Shown here: positions 6,792 through 14,110 of the stretch, one piece after another
Layout: each line of letters starts with the position of its first letter
Numbering within the stretch: the first letter of the stretch is position 1
Assembly (NCBI RefSeq): GCF_003865365.1
Contig: NZ_RQVR01000003.1
Span: 1-64,000 of the forward strand
Direction: 5' to 3'
Source: Flavobacterium macacae
Lineage (GTDB): Bacteria > Bacteroidota > Bacteroidia > Flavobacteriales > Flavobacteriaceae
DNA length: 64,000 nt
Notes under the pieces: model-generated
The model's database searches: none
What the model was told of the DNA's origin: nothing
Seen by the model: the letters and a program-made list of their open reading frames with translations, nothing else
Made by a program: the position numbers and the translations under genes

Positions 6792-8298
6792 ATATATGAG
6801 GTTTAGCCAGCTGGGACAAAGCAATGGCTCCATTGAGAGGCAGGAACTGTACATTGACCAGTACCTGCAGTATAATAATATACAGCTGGTAGATTCTTTC
6901 ATCGACAGGGGAAGAAGCGCCAAGACCTTTGACCGTCCCGACTTTATAAAGCTGCAGGCATTCGTCGCCAAGCACTACAAATCGGTCGACTACCTGCTTG
7001 TCGACCAGCTTGACCGTTTCAGCAGGGATGCCGGAGAAGCCATGAATATGGTCAAGCAGTTCCAGAAAAAATACAGCATGCAGATAATAAGCGTGACCGA
7101 AGGAATAGTCTTCGACTATGACACTCCGGGTAGCTTCTTCAGGGCAGGACTGCAGCTCCTGCTGGCAGAAGAGGACAATATCAACAGGAGCATCAAGGTG
7201 CGCGGTGGCCTTTATACTGCCCGTGCAAAGGAAGGCCGTTTTCTTACCAGGGAAAAGCCTTTCGGCTACCGTAAGGTAGGAGAAGGAAAACAGCGCCACC
7301 TTGAGGTTGATGAATTGGAAGCCAAGACTGTGAGGGCTATCTATGAGATGTTCCTGCGTGATGTTCCTTTATACAAGATCAAGGAAATGGCCTATGCCGA
7401 GGGTTTTGACAGGAAAGGAAATATGGCAATCGACCGCGTGCTGGCAAATCCTGTGTATGCAGGACTAGTGAGGGTTGAGCCTTTCAAGGATCTGCCAGGA
7501 GGACTTTTTCCTGCGATACACGAGCCTATAATAGATAAGACTTCGTGGACTATGGTGCAGTCCAAAATGAAAAGAGCTGACAAGGTGAAAGTGACCGTTG
7601 ACGATGAACTGCCGCTCAGGGGCGTGCTGAAGTGCCATTGCGGAAATCCGCTAACAGGCGCGCCGTCCAGAGGCAAATCTGGAAAATATTTCTACTATTA
7701 CAAGTGCAAGCAGTCGAAACATAACAATATCAGCACGTTGAAGGCGCACGAGCAGTTTTTGAACGCCTGCGACCTCATGAGCGTGCCTAAAAGAAAAATC
7801 AAGGAAATTAGGGATGGTTCCTACGCTTCCATCGAGCAGGAGATGAAATCAAATAAGAAAAAGGTTGCAGGCAAGAGGCATGAGCTTGAAGAGCTGCAGC
7901 AGCGTTTGAACAAGGTGGAAGAAAAATGGTTCAGCGATGAAATAAACAAGGACACCTACGACAGATGGTATTCTACTTACAGCGAGCATATTCTTGCACT
8001 CACTGCATCAATAGAACGTTTGAGTTCTAATCCGGGAAAGGCTTTTGAGATTTTGGACAGCAAGCTCGACCTGCTTGGCGATATCAGGCAAATCTTCAAC
8101 AAATCTGACATCCTTCAGAAGCGGGACTTTGTAAACATGGTGTTCGACGGCAATCTTTACTACGAACAGGGTATCTATCGAACACCCACCATGATGGATA
8201 TTTTTTCTCACAGTGCCAGTAAAATGGAGGAAAAAGGATATCTTATATATCAAAAAAAGAGGGATAACATTTCTGTTATCCCTCAAAGTGGGCGATGA
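6775..8298 (+). CDS. Large serine recombinase (integrase) of the element
   Basis: A 507-residue protein of the large serine recombinase group. The resolvase domain has the catalytic Ser in YMRFSQ (Ser11), a QSNGSIERQ segment and LDRFSRD. Next come a recombinase domain, a zinc-ribbon with CHCG and YKCKQ, and a coiled coil of Lys/Glu-rich helix (KRHELEELQQRL). The ATG at 6766 would add three residues. The gene points at tRNA-Val: its last 15 or so codons overlap the tRNA terminator and its TGA (8296-8298) lies inside the tRNA. It probably integrates and excises the element. Most tRNA-targeting integrases are tyrosine recombinases, making this arrangement unusual. Confidence 0.9.
   Translation: MKRAIRYMRFSQLGQSNGSIERQELYIDQYLQYNNIQLVDSFIDRGRSAKTFDRPDFIKLQAFVAKHYKSVDYLLVDQLDRFSRDAGEAMNMVKQFQKKYSMQIISVTEGIVFDYDTPGSFFRAGLQLLLAEEDNINRSIKVRGGLYTARAKEGRFLTREKPFGYRKVGEGKQRHLEVDELEAKTVRAIYEMFLRDVPLYKIKEMAYAEGFDRKGNMAIDRVLANPVYAGLVRVEPFKDLPGGLFPAIHEPIIDKTSWTMVQSKMKRADKVKVTVDDELPLRGVLKCHCGNPLTGAPSRGKSGKYFYYYKCKQSKHNNISTLKAHEQFLNACDLMSVPKRKIKEIRDGSYASIEQEMKSNKKKVAGKRHELEELQQRLNKVEEKWFSDEINKDTYDRWYSTYSEHILALTASIERLSSNPGKAFEILDSKLDLLGDIRQIFNKSDILQKRDFVNMVFDGNLYYEQGIYRTPTMMDIFSHSASKMEEKGYLIYQKKRDNISVIPQSGR
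8252..8284 (-). terminator. tRNA-Val terminator, embedded in the recombinase gene
   Basis: On the minus strand, GAGGGATAAC and GTTATCCCTC form a perfect 10-bp stem (8259-8268 / 8275-8284) with a 6-base loop, followed by seven T. It lies immediately 3' of tRNA-Val and inside the recombinase coding sequence. Confidence 0.85.
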
Positions 8299-8340
8299 GG
8301 GGTTCGAACCCCCGACCCCCTCGGTGTAAACGAGGTGCTC
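8290..8340 (-). other. Candidate attachment site (3' half of tRNA-Val)
   Basis: The 3' half of the tRNA gene borders the accessory element, and the recombinase ends in it. Integration at a tRNA 3' end normally restores the gene and leaves a direct repeat at the far end of the element, which would lie left of the window. The exact crossover cannot be placed from one junction. Confidence 0.4.
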
Positions 8341-8363
8341 TGAACCAGCTGAGCTAATCGCCC
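8290..8363 (-). tRNA. tRNA-Val (TAC)
   Basis: A 74-nt cloverleaf. The acceptor GGGCGAT pairs perfectly with ATCGCCC. The D arm reads AGCTCAGCTGGTTCAGAGC, the anticodon arm CTCGT-TTACAC-CGAG carries TAC, and the T arm has GGTTCGAACCCC. CCA is not encoded. A canonical promoter lies just upstream on the minus strand. Confidence 0.95.
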
Positions 8364-8397
8364 TTTTGGGTTGCAATGTCTTGCGTTATTGCGAGTG

Positions 8398-8427
8398 CAA
8401 ATATACACGAACTATTTGTATCTGCAA
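8398..8427 (-). promoter_or_regulatory. Promoter of tRNA-Val (TTG-N19-TATATTTG)
   Basis: On the minus strand TTG (8427-8425), 19 bases, then TATATTTG (8405-8398), the full Bacteroidota primary-sigma consensus, about 35 bp ahead of the tRNA. Confidence 0.75.
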
Positions 8428-8445
8428 GGGTTTTATTGATTTTTT

Positions 8446-8832
8446 TTAATCTTTTTTTATATCAGTCAGAACCACTTTATTTTCATAGTTTATCATGGTG
8501 ACTGTAATAGGTTCTCCTTTAGTGTTTTTACCCTCGATAAAGTAAATTTTGCCTCCTTTTACAGGTTTGTTGCTTTTCGCAAAATCAACATCTCCAAACT
8601 CCATGCATTTTTTTACATCTTCTAAATTTACCCATTTCTGCTGGAAAATTGAATCTGCTTTTGGAGAAATTTCAAAAGATTTTTTCCTTAAATCTTGTAA
8701 AACCCTGCAATTTGGAAAATAACAAAAACTCACATCTCTTGCATCAGCTTTTGCTTGCAGAAAAAAGACCACGAAAACAATTCCTAATAATAAACCTCCT
8801 AAATAGTAAGCCAAACGGTATGAAAACTTCAT
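8446..8832 (-). CDS. DUF4258 domain protein, membrane-anchored
   Basis: A 128-residue protein with one N-terminal membrane segment (LAYYLGGLLLGIVFVVFFL) and then a DUF4258-like region: C-YFPNCRVLQDLRKKSF, a KWVNLEDVKKC stretch and a C-terminal IYFIEGKN-TVTMINYENKVVLTDI. Its function is unknown. It is transcribed toward tRNA-Val and lies downstream of alanine dehydrogenase with a short gap, so it may be read with it. It is the first core gene beyond the integrated element. Confidence 0.75.
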   Translation of the reverse strand: MKFSYRLAYYLGGLLLGIVFVVFFLQAKADARDVSFCYFPNCRVLQDLRKKSFEISPKADSIFQQKWVNLEDVKKCMEFGDVDFAKSNKPVKGGKIYFIEGKNTKGEPITVTMINYENKVVLTDIKKD

Positions 8833-8861
8833 TGAATTTTAATTTTGGTGCAAATATACCA

Positions 8862-10058
8862 TTAAAAAACAATTAAATTGATGTCGCTTCCTGGTAAATC
8901 AAACCAGTCGCCAATGGACTTGCTGGTTAAAATTCCGTGGTAAAGATACACACCGTGCCTAAGGCCTTGATGGCGACGGATGGCGCTTTCAATGCCGCCG
9001 TCTTCCGCAATCTGCAATAAATAAGGCGTGATGATATTGCTGATCGAAAGCGAAGCTGTTTTTGAATATCTCGAAGGAATATTGGGTACGCAATAATGAA
9101 TCACGTTACTCTTTATAAAGGTAGGTTTTTCGTGCGTGGTAACTTCTGAAGTTTCAAAACAGCCACCGGTATCAATGCTGACATCAACAATTACAGCGCC
9201 TTTTTTCATATGTTCCACCATCGTTTCGGTTACCATAACAGGGCACCTGTCTTTTCCTTTCATCGCGCCAATGGCTACATCACAGCGTCTCAATGCTTTT
9301 AAAAGTGAGTTGGGCTGTACTGTGGATGTAAAAATTCTTTGGTTTAAATTATTTTGAAGACGTCTTAATTTTGTAATCGAATTGTCAAAAACTTTTACGT
9401 TGGCACCCAAGCCAATTGCCGTTCGCGCCGCAAATTCGGCCACCGTTCCTGCGCCAATAATGACCACCTCAGTAGGAGGGACGCCAGTAATGTTTCCGAA
9501 TAATAATCCTTTTCCGAATTGGTGGTTGATCATTAATTCAGCGGCGATCAAAATAGAACCGGTCCCCGCAATTTCGCTCAAGGATTTTACGGCTGGATAC
9601 GAACCGTCGTCGTCTTTGATAAATTCAAAAGCCAAAGCGGTGATTTTCTTTTTGGCAAGCGCTTCAAAATATTCTTTTTTCCTGGTCTTGATTTGTAATG
9701 CGGAAATAATCAGCGAACTGCTGTTCATCATTTCAATTTCTGACAAGGTCAAAGGCTCTACTTTTAAAATCATCGGACAGCCAAAAACTTTTTTGGTGTC
9801 TTGCGTAATTTCTGCTCCAGCTTTGCTGTATTCTTGATCAGAATAACTGGAGCTTTCTCCAGCACCAGCTTCAATTAAAATGCGATGTCCGTGAGAAACC
9901 ATTGATTTTACAGCGTCTGGCGTCAAACAAATTCGGCGTTCTTGAAACGAAGATTCTTTTGGAATCCCAATAAACAGGTCGCTTTTTTGGTTAGCAACTT
10001 CAAGTTTTTCCTCTTGAGGCATCAACTGCTGTTTGGTAAATGGTGTAAATGACGACAT
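8862..10058 (-). CDS. ald: Alanine dehydrogenase
   Basis: A 398-residue enzyme interconverting L-alanine and pyruvate with NAD. The N-terminal substrate domain has IGIPKESSFQERRICLTPDA and HGHRILIEAGAG. The NAD-binding Rossmann segment reads VVIIGAGTVAEFAART, with VKVFDNS as the second strand. The DVSIDTGGCFETS and YCVPNIPSRYSKTAS segments are conserved in Ald and related transhydrogenase alpha proteins. Length is slightly above the usual 370 because of a 25-residue N-terminal extension. It is followed downstream by DUF4258. Confidence 0.9.
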   Translation of the reverse strand: MSSFTPFTKQQLMPQEEKLEVANQKSDLFIGIPKESSFQERRICLTPDAVKSMVSHGHRILIEAGAGESSSYSDQEYSKAGAEITQDTKKVFGCPMILKVEPLTLSEIEMMNSSSLIISALQIKTRKKEYFEALAKKKITALAFEFIKDDDGSYPAVKSLSEIAGTGSILIAAELMINHQFGKGLLFGNITGVPPTEVVIIGAGTVAEFAARTAIGLGANVKVFDNSITKLRRLQNNLNQRIFTSTVQPNSLLKALRRCDVAIGAMKGKDRCPVMVTETMVEHMKKGAVIVDVSIDTGGCFETSEVTTHEKPTFIKSNVIHYCVPNIPSRYSKTASLSISNIITPYLLQIAEDGGIESAIRRHQGLRHGVYLYHGILTSKSIGDWFDLPGSDINLIVF

Positions 10059-10153
10059 AGTTTCTGCTGTAAATTAATTTACTAAAATAAGAAAAAGTTG
10101 TGAAATGCGCTAATTCAAATGATAGAAATACGTTTTGATAACTGGGTATAAAA

Positions 10154-10188
10154 TAACCCTGCAAAAGTTTAAAACTCCAGCAGGGTTA
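10154..10188 (-). terminator. Terminator after tsaE
   Basis: TAACCCTGC and GCAGGGTTA form a 9-bp stem with a 17-base loop just after the tsaE stop. On the minus strand it is followed by TTTTAT. Confidence 0.65.
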
Positions 10189-10196
10189 AAGTAAAT

Positions 10197-10604
10197 TTAT
10201 TTTAAAGTAAGTGTTCTTTTTCCGTCTTTCCCGATTTTTAAGGTCACCGTGGAATGTTCTGACGGAATAAGGCTCGGAATTTTTTCGGCCCATTCAATAA
10301 AACACCATTCTCCGGAATATAGATATTCGTCAATGCCCATATCATACGCCTCGGCTTCGCTATTTAAGCGGTAAACGTCAAAATGATATACCAAATCTCC
10401 GTTATCGGCTTCATATTCGTTTACCAAAGAAAAAGTCGGACTAGAGGTGGCATTGGCAACACCCAACGCTTTCGAAATCGCTTTGATTAGCGTTGTTTTC
10501 CCAGCACCCATTTCACCGTGAAATAAGACGACTTTGTGTGGTTTTTCGGCAATTATTTTTTGAGCAACCTGATTGATTTCGTCAAGTTTAAACTGTATTT
10601 CCAT
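10197..10604 (-). CDS. tsaE: TsaE, ATPase of tRNA t6A synthesis
   Basis: A 135-residue P-loop protein with Walker A GEMGAGKT (residues 30-37), then SSPTFSLVNEYE and a Walker B-like HFDVYRL segment. A late CFIEWAEKIP block is typical of TsaE. It works with TsaB, TsaC and TsaD in N6-threonylcarbamoyl-adenosine formation on tRNAs. It sits 13 bp downstream of porX on the same strand, and tsaD is elsewhere in this window at 58.7 kb. Confidence 0.9.
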   Translation of the reverse strand: MEIQFKLDEINQVAQKIIAEKPHKVVLFHGEMGAGKTTLIKAISKALGVANATSSPTFSLVNEYEADNGDLVYHFDVYRLNSEAEAYDMGIDEYLYSGEWCFIEWAEKIPSLIPSEHSTVTLKIGKDGKRTLTLK

Positions 10605-10617
10605 TAATTTAAAAATC

Positions 10618-12171
10618 TTATTTTGGGTTGAAGACCAAGAACGGAATAATCATCTCTTCCAAAGAAATGCCTCCGTGCTGGTATGTGTTTCGGTAATAGC
10701 TCACATAATGATTGTAATTGTTGACGTAGGCCAAGAAGTAATCATTTTTTGCAAAAATATAAGAACTGCTCATATTTATTGCAGGCAATTGCACACTTTT
10801 TGGATCTTTTATTGCATAAACGTCTTTATCTTCATACGTCAAGCTTCTTCCGGTTTTGTAACGAAGGTTCAAACTCGTGTTTCTGTCGCCAATCACTTTC
10901 GACGGATTTTTCACGTTTATCGTTCCGTGATCGGTTGTCAAAACCAGCCTGAAGCCCATTTGCTGTGCTTGCTGGATTATCTCTAACAATGGCGAATTCT
11001 TAAACCAGCTCAATGTCAGCGAACGGTACGCCTTGTCATTAGAAGCCAATTCTTTCACAACATCCATCTCTGTTTTGGCGTGCGAAAGCATGTCGACAAA
11101 ATTGTAAACAATCGTCACCAAATCATTATTTTTCAAAGTCTTGAAATTCTCGACCAATTTTTTTCCGCCGGCAAAACTGGTGATTTTGAAATATTCTTGC
11201 TTCAGGTTCAGTCCCAAACGGCGCAATTGTTCGGTTAAAAATTCGGCTTCAAACAAGTTTTTTCCGCCATCTTCCACATCATTTTTCCAATATTGCGGGT
11301 ATTTTTTCTCCATTTCCAAAGGGGTCAATCCAGAGAAAATGGCATTTCTTGCATATTGCGTCGCCGTTGGAAGAATTGCATAATACGGCGTTTCTTTTTC
11401 TAATTTATAGTGGTTGTTCACCACGCTTTCAAACACTTTCCATTGGTCATAACGTAAATTATCGATGACTACGAATAGCACGGGACGGTCTTTTTTCTTC
11501 AATTCCGGAACCACCAATTCTTTAAAAAGCGTGTGTGATAAAATGGGTTTGTCTGTTTTTGGCTGGTACCAATCTTCGTAATTTCGTTCAATAAATTTCC
11601 CAAATTGCGAATTGGCTTCTACTTTTTGCGATTCTAAAATCTCAAACATGCTTTGGTCGCCGATATTTTCCAGCTCAATTTCCCAATAGAGCAGTTTTTT
11701 GTACAATTCGATCCAATCTTCATAGGAGTTAACCATCGACAGTTCCAGAGAAATCTTCCTAAATTCCTTTTGGTAATCCAAAGTCGTCTTGTCAGAAACC
11801 AATTTAGTGTGGTCCAAGTTCTTTTTCAAGCTTAAAAGAATTTGATTTGGGTTTACGGGCTTAATCAGGTAATCGGCTATTTTAGAGCCAATTGCTTCTT
11901 CCATGATATATTCTTCCTCACTTTTTGTGATCATAATCACTGGAGTCGCTGATTTTTTCTCTTTCATTTCTGAAAGCGTTTCCAAACCGCTCATTCCGGG
12001 CATATTTTCATCCAAAAAAACAATATCAAAATTGCCTTCCTCGAAAATATCAATTGCATCGCGACCGTTATTGCAAGTGGTTACTTCATAATTCTTTTTC
12101 TCTAAAAAGAGTATGTGGGGCTTCAGCAAATCAATTTCATCATCAACCCAGAGTATCTTTATTTTGTCCAT
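10618..12171 (-). CDS. porX: PorX: response regulator with PglZ-type phosphatase domain
   Basis: A 517-residue regulator starting at ATG 12171 (MDKIKILWVDDE); a longer in-frame start at 12207 is less likely. Residues 1-120 are a receiver domain with acidic pair DD and phospho-acceptor Asp54 in FLDENMPG. The rest is a PglZ/alkaline-phosphatase-like domain: FVVIDNLRYDQW, LPTATQYARNAIFSGL, and LVLTTDHGTINVKNP with metal-ligand Asp and His. PorX pairs with the kinase PorY and regulates type IX secretion in Bacteroidota. It precedes tsaE. Confidence 0.9.
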   Translation of the reverse strand: MDKIKILWVDDEIDLLKPHILFLEKKNYEVTTCNNGRDAIDIFEEGNFDIVFLDENMPGMSGLETLSEMKEKKSATPVIMITKSEEEYIMEEAIGSKIADYLIKPVNPNQILLSLKKNLDHTKLVSDKTTLDYQKEFRKISLELSMVNSYEDWIELYKKLLYWEIELENIGDQSMFEILESQKVEANSQFGKFIERNYEDWYQPKTDKPILSHTLFKELVVPELKKKDRPVLFVVIDNLRYDQWKVFESVVNNHYKLEKETPYYAILPTATQYARNAIFSGLTPLEMEKKYPQYWKNDVEDGGKNLFEAEFLTEQLRRLGLNLKQEYFKITSFAGGKKLVENFKTLKNNDLVTIVYNFVDMLSHAKTEMDVVKELASNDKAYRSLTLSWFKNSPLLEIIQQAQQMGFRLVLTTDHGTINVKNPSKVIGDRNTSLNLRYKTGRSLTYEDKDVYAIKDPKSVQLPAINMSSSYIFAKNDYFLAYVNNYNHYVSYYRNTYQHGGISLEEMIIPFLVFNPK

Positions 12172-12265
12172 ATTTTGGATGTTTGTGTCTATATTTATAA
12201 GATGCAATTTAACACTTTTGCACTACGCAACTCTTAAAATTTATGTAAAAATAAAAGCTCATTTT

Positions 12266-12329
12266 TTGCCACGGATCCTACAGGCTTCCAATGATTTTTA
12301 TTATTTTTAAGAGTGTTAATCTGTGGCAA
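12266..12329. repeat. Spaced inverted repeat
   Basis: TTGCCACGGAT (12266-12276) and ATCTGTGGCAA (12319-12329) are complementary with one mismatch and 42 bases between. They lie upstream of porX and carry the TGCCACAGAT word common in flavobacterial intergenic DNA. Role unknown. Confidence 0.4.
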
Positions 12330-12382
12330 GAATATATTTATGAGGTGATTTTTGAAGCGAAAATCTCGTAATTTTCAGTCAT

Positions 12383-12466
12383 CAAAATTCCCGCTGGAGC
12401 CACTCGCTTTGCTTTTTCTTTCGCAAAAGCAAGAGCTCAGACAAAGGCTCCATCGGGGCTATTTGA
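12383..12466 (-). repeat. Dispersed hairpin element, copy 1
   Basis: On the minus strand the element reads AAATAGCCCCGATGGAGCC at one end and GGCTCCAGCGGGAATTTTG at the other. These arms pair (CCCG-A-TGGAGCC / GGCTCCA-G-CGGG, one mismatch) and enclose a smaller inner hairpin. A second copy with the same outer arms but different inner sequence is at 53112-53190. Together with the neighbouring 12266-12329 repeat, it fills the 450-bp gene-free stretch between porX and the next gene. Confidence 0.55.
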
Positions 12467-12621
12467 GAAACCATTTGAACTGTTACAAAGGTCAGTCCCC
12501 AACTTTGTCGATAAAGGTGCTCTTGAAAAATTTTATAACTATTGCCAAAAAGTATGTAACGCAAAACCTTTTGAAAATCAGCAACTTTATAATTTTAAAA
12601 CAACCTTTAAATATACAAATC

Positions 12622-12873
12622 ATGGCAATAAACGACCACCGCAAGGACAAAAAGAAATCAAACGAAGCGCCTGATTTTTCAAAAGACACTATGCTTGAAT
12701 TTCATAACAATCATAATCTAAAAGATTTGAATTCAGAAGCAGTTACATCAAAAGAAAGTGAAGAAACTAAAAATAGAGGAGAAGACATGGGATATATAAA
12801 CAGAAGCGCTCCAAAAACAGCAGTAATAGATGCACTTTCAAAGAAAGATACTGGAAGTTCCCCAGAACAATAA
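12622..12873 (+). CDS. Small hydrophilic protein, unknown function
   Basis: An 83-residue protein from ATG 12622 (MAINDHRKDKKKSNEAPD), highly charged, with no signal peptide or membrane segment. The frame is open much further upstream (from 12352), but that part overlaps the hairpin element and has atypical composition, so the internal ATG is chosen. No family is recognised. A bidirectional terminator follows at 12915-12953. Confidence 0.5.
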   Translation: MAINDHRKDKKKSNEAPDFSKDTMLEFHNNHNLKDLNSEAVTSKESEETKNRGEDMGYINRSAPKTAVIDALSKKDTGSSPEQ

Positions 12874-12914
12874 TGGTAAAAAGAGTAACATTTCTATATT
12901 TCTTGCCTGAAATT

Positions 12915-12953
12915 AAAAAAGGCTTGCTTTAAAAAATAAAGCAAGCCTTTTTT
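12915..12953. terminator. Bidirectional terminator
   Basis: A 17-bp stem AAAAAAGGCTTGCTTTA / TAAAGCAAGCCTTTTTT with a 5-base loop. It serves the small hydrophilic gene (+) and the small lipoprotein gene (-), whose stop codon begins two bases beyond it. Confidence 0.9.
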
Positions 12954-12954
12954 A

Positions 12955-13098
12955 TTAGTTGATTCTGGTGCTATCTGACGAAAAATGTCGAAATTCAGTA
13001 GTTGATTCTTCAAAATCGCCATCATCACATGGCGAACAGGCCCCGATTATAATACCCAGAAAAATAGCTAAATATAAATAAGTAGTTGTTTTTTTCAT
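12955..13098 (-). CDS. 47-residue putative lipoprotein
   Basis: The frame from ATG 13098 to TAA 12955 encodes a basic start (MKKTTTYLYL), a hydrophobic stretch AIFLGIII, then GAC (Cys21), a lipobox for signal peptidase II. The mature part starts CSPCDDGDFEE. Acidic residues just after the lipidated Cys resemble the export signal of surface lipoproteins in Bacteroidota. The total of 47 residues is below common gene-calling cut-offs. The terminator directly after it supports a real transcript. Function unknown. Confidence 0.6.
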   Translation of the reverse strand: MKKTTTYLYLAIFLGIIIGACSPCDDGDFEESTTEFRHFSSDSTRIN

Positions 13099-13201
13099 TG
13101 AAATTGATTTGTGGTTGTTCAATTTCAAATATCAGAAATATATAAATTAAATTTTTACATTTTAATACAATTTCTTTACAAAATTTTAAGAATTTTTTAT
13201 C

Positions 13202-13540
13202 TTATTTGTGTCTTCCGCTTCTGTTGTTTTGTGCGTTCCAATCTTCAGTCCCATCGCCTTTATCACGATTGTCTTCCAAAGGGATTTCGTTTGAATTTAA
13301 ATCATATTTTTCTTCCAGTTTTTTCTTTTCATCGTGTAGTTTTTTCGTAGAACTATCTATTTGCGAAATTCCTTCAATTTGTTCGTCAGAAGGAGTTTGG
13401 CTTGTTTCTCGGCCCAATCCACTTTCTTTGATTTTAATTTTTTCTTGCGATTTGATGTCTTTCGCTTCATCTTTTCTGTTCAAATCCTTCGGATTAATAT
13501 CCCTGGGTTTGTCTTCTCGGTTGTTGTGGTTTGAATTCAT
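13202..13540 (-). CDS. Hydrophilic low-complexity protein, unknown function
   Basis: A 112-residue protein very rich in Lys, Asp, Glu and Asn, starting MNSNHNNREDKPRD and ending RSGRHK, with no signal peptide. A short predicted coiled segment (DEKKKLEEKYDL) lies near the C-terminus. The composition resembles intrinsically disordered, stress-type proteins of flavobacteria, but no domain is recognised. It is 80 bp downstream of the next, co-oriented secreted-protein gene. Confidence 0.55.
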   Translation of the reverse strand: MNSNHNNREDKPRDINPKDLNRKDEAKDIKSQEKIKIKESGLGRETSQTPSDEQIEGISQIDSSTKKLHDEKKKLEEKYDLNSNEIPLEDNRDKGDGTEDWNAQNNRSGRHK

Positions 13541-13623
13541 ATCGATTGATTTTTTGATTATTTAAAAAGGTTTCTGAAATCCTGGAAAATTGTATTTCTT
13601 CACTATTGTTATTAAATGAATTA

Positions 13624-13941
13624 TTAATTTCTTGGTTTTTTTATAGGTTGAACCCCTTTTGTACTGTCCAGTTTTTGCGGGGAAATCTTATCCGGATTTA
13701 CCTTTGTGTAATTTTTGGACTGACCCTTGTCTTTCGCCGTTTTTTCAGCATCAATTTCTGATTGGCTTTGTTGCTTTACGGCATCCAATTTTGAGGCTCT
13801 TTCGGTGGTTCTCTGAGTTTCTCTGGGAGGCTGTTGCTGTATTTGATCTTGCTTGTTTTGAATGTCGTCTCCTGTATCGGTTTGGGCTGAAGCAATTCCT
13901 GAAAACGCAAGAAAAACCAATCCCATAATTACATTTTTCAT
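13624..13941 (-). CDS. Small secreted Gln/Lys-rich protein
   Basis: Starts MKNVIMGLVFLAFSGIASAQ, a clear signal peptide with an AQ cleavage region. The 85-residue mature part is rich in Gln, Lys, Asp and Thr (DIQNKQDQIQQQPP) and has no recognised domain. An ATG two codons earlier (13947) is also possible. Likely periplasmic; function unknown. Confidence 0.6.
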   Translation of the reverse strand: MKNVIMGLVFLAFSGIASAQTDTGDDIQNKQDQIQQQPPRETQRTTERASKLDAVKQQSQSEIDAEKTAKDKGQSKNYTKVNPDKISPQKLDSTKGVQPIKKPRN

Positions 13942-14014
13942 AGCCATAAATTTTTTGGTTTACTTAAATTTACGGCTTAAAATTTAGTTTTCTTATAGGT
14001 GTTAATCCAATTAA

Positions 14015-14054
14015 CTGCAATTTAACGGTCAATCCTAACGAGTGTTAATTGCAG
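14015..14054. repeat. Inverted repeat ahead of the HD phosphohydrolase
   Basis: CTGCAATTTAAC (14015-14026) and GTTAATTGCAG (14044-14054) are complementary apart from one bulged T. They lie 30 bp upstream of the -7 box at 14084 and could bind a regulator. Confidence 0.35.
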
Positions 14055-14083
14055 GTTTTTAGTTTAAAACAGACCAACTTCCT

Positions 14084-14091
14084 TATATTTG
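14084..14091 (+). promoter_or_regulatory. -7 promoter box TATATTTG
   Basis: A perfect TAnnTTTG box, 19 bp before the GTG start at 14111. The -33 TTG is replaced by a TTTA-like sequence, so strength is uncertain. Confidence 0.5.
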
Positions 14092-14110
14092 TACTCCAAT
14101 TTCATAAAAA

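Noticed and set aside
12352..12621. Upstream extension of the small hydrophilic protein
   Set aside because: It crosses the hairpin repeat and has a composition unlike the rest; the internal ATG at 12622 is preferred.
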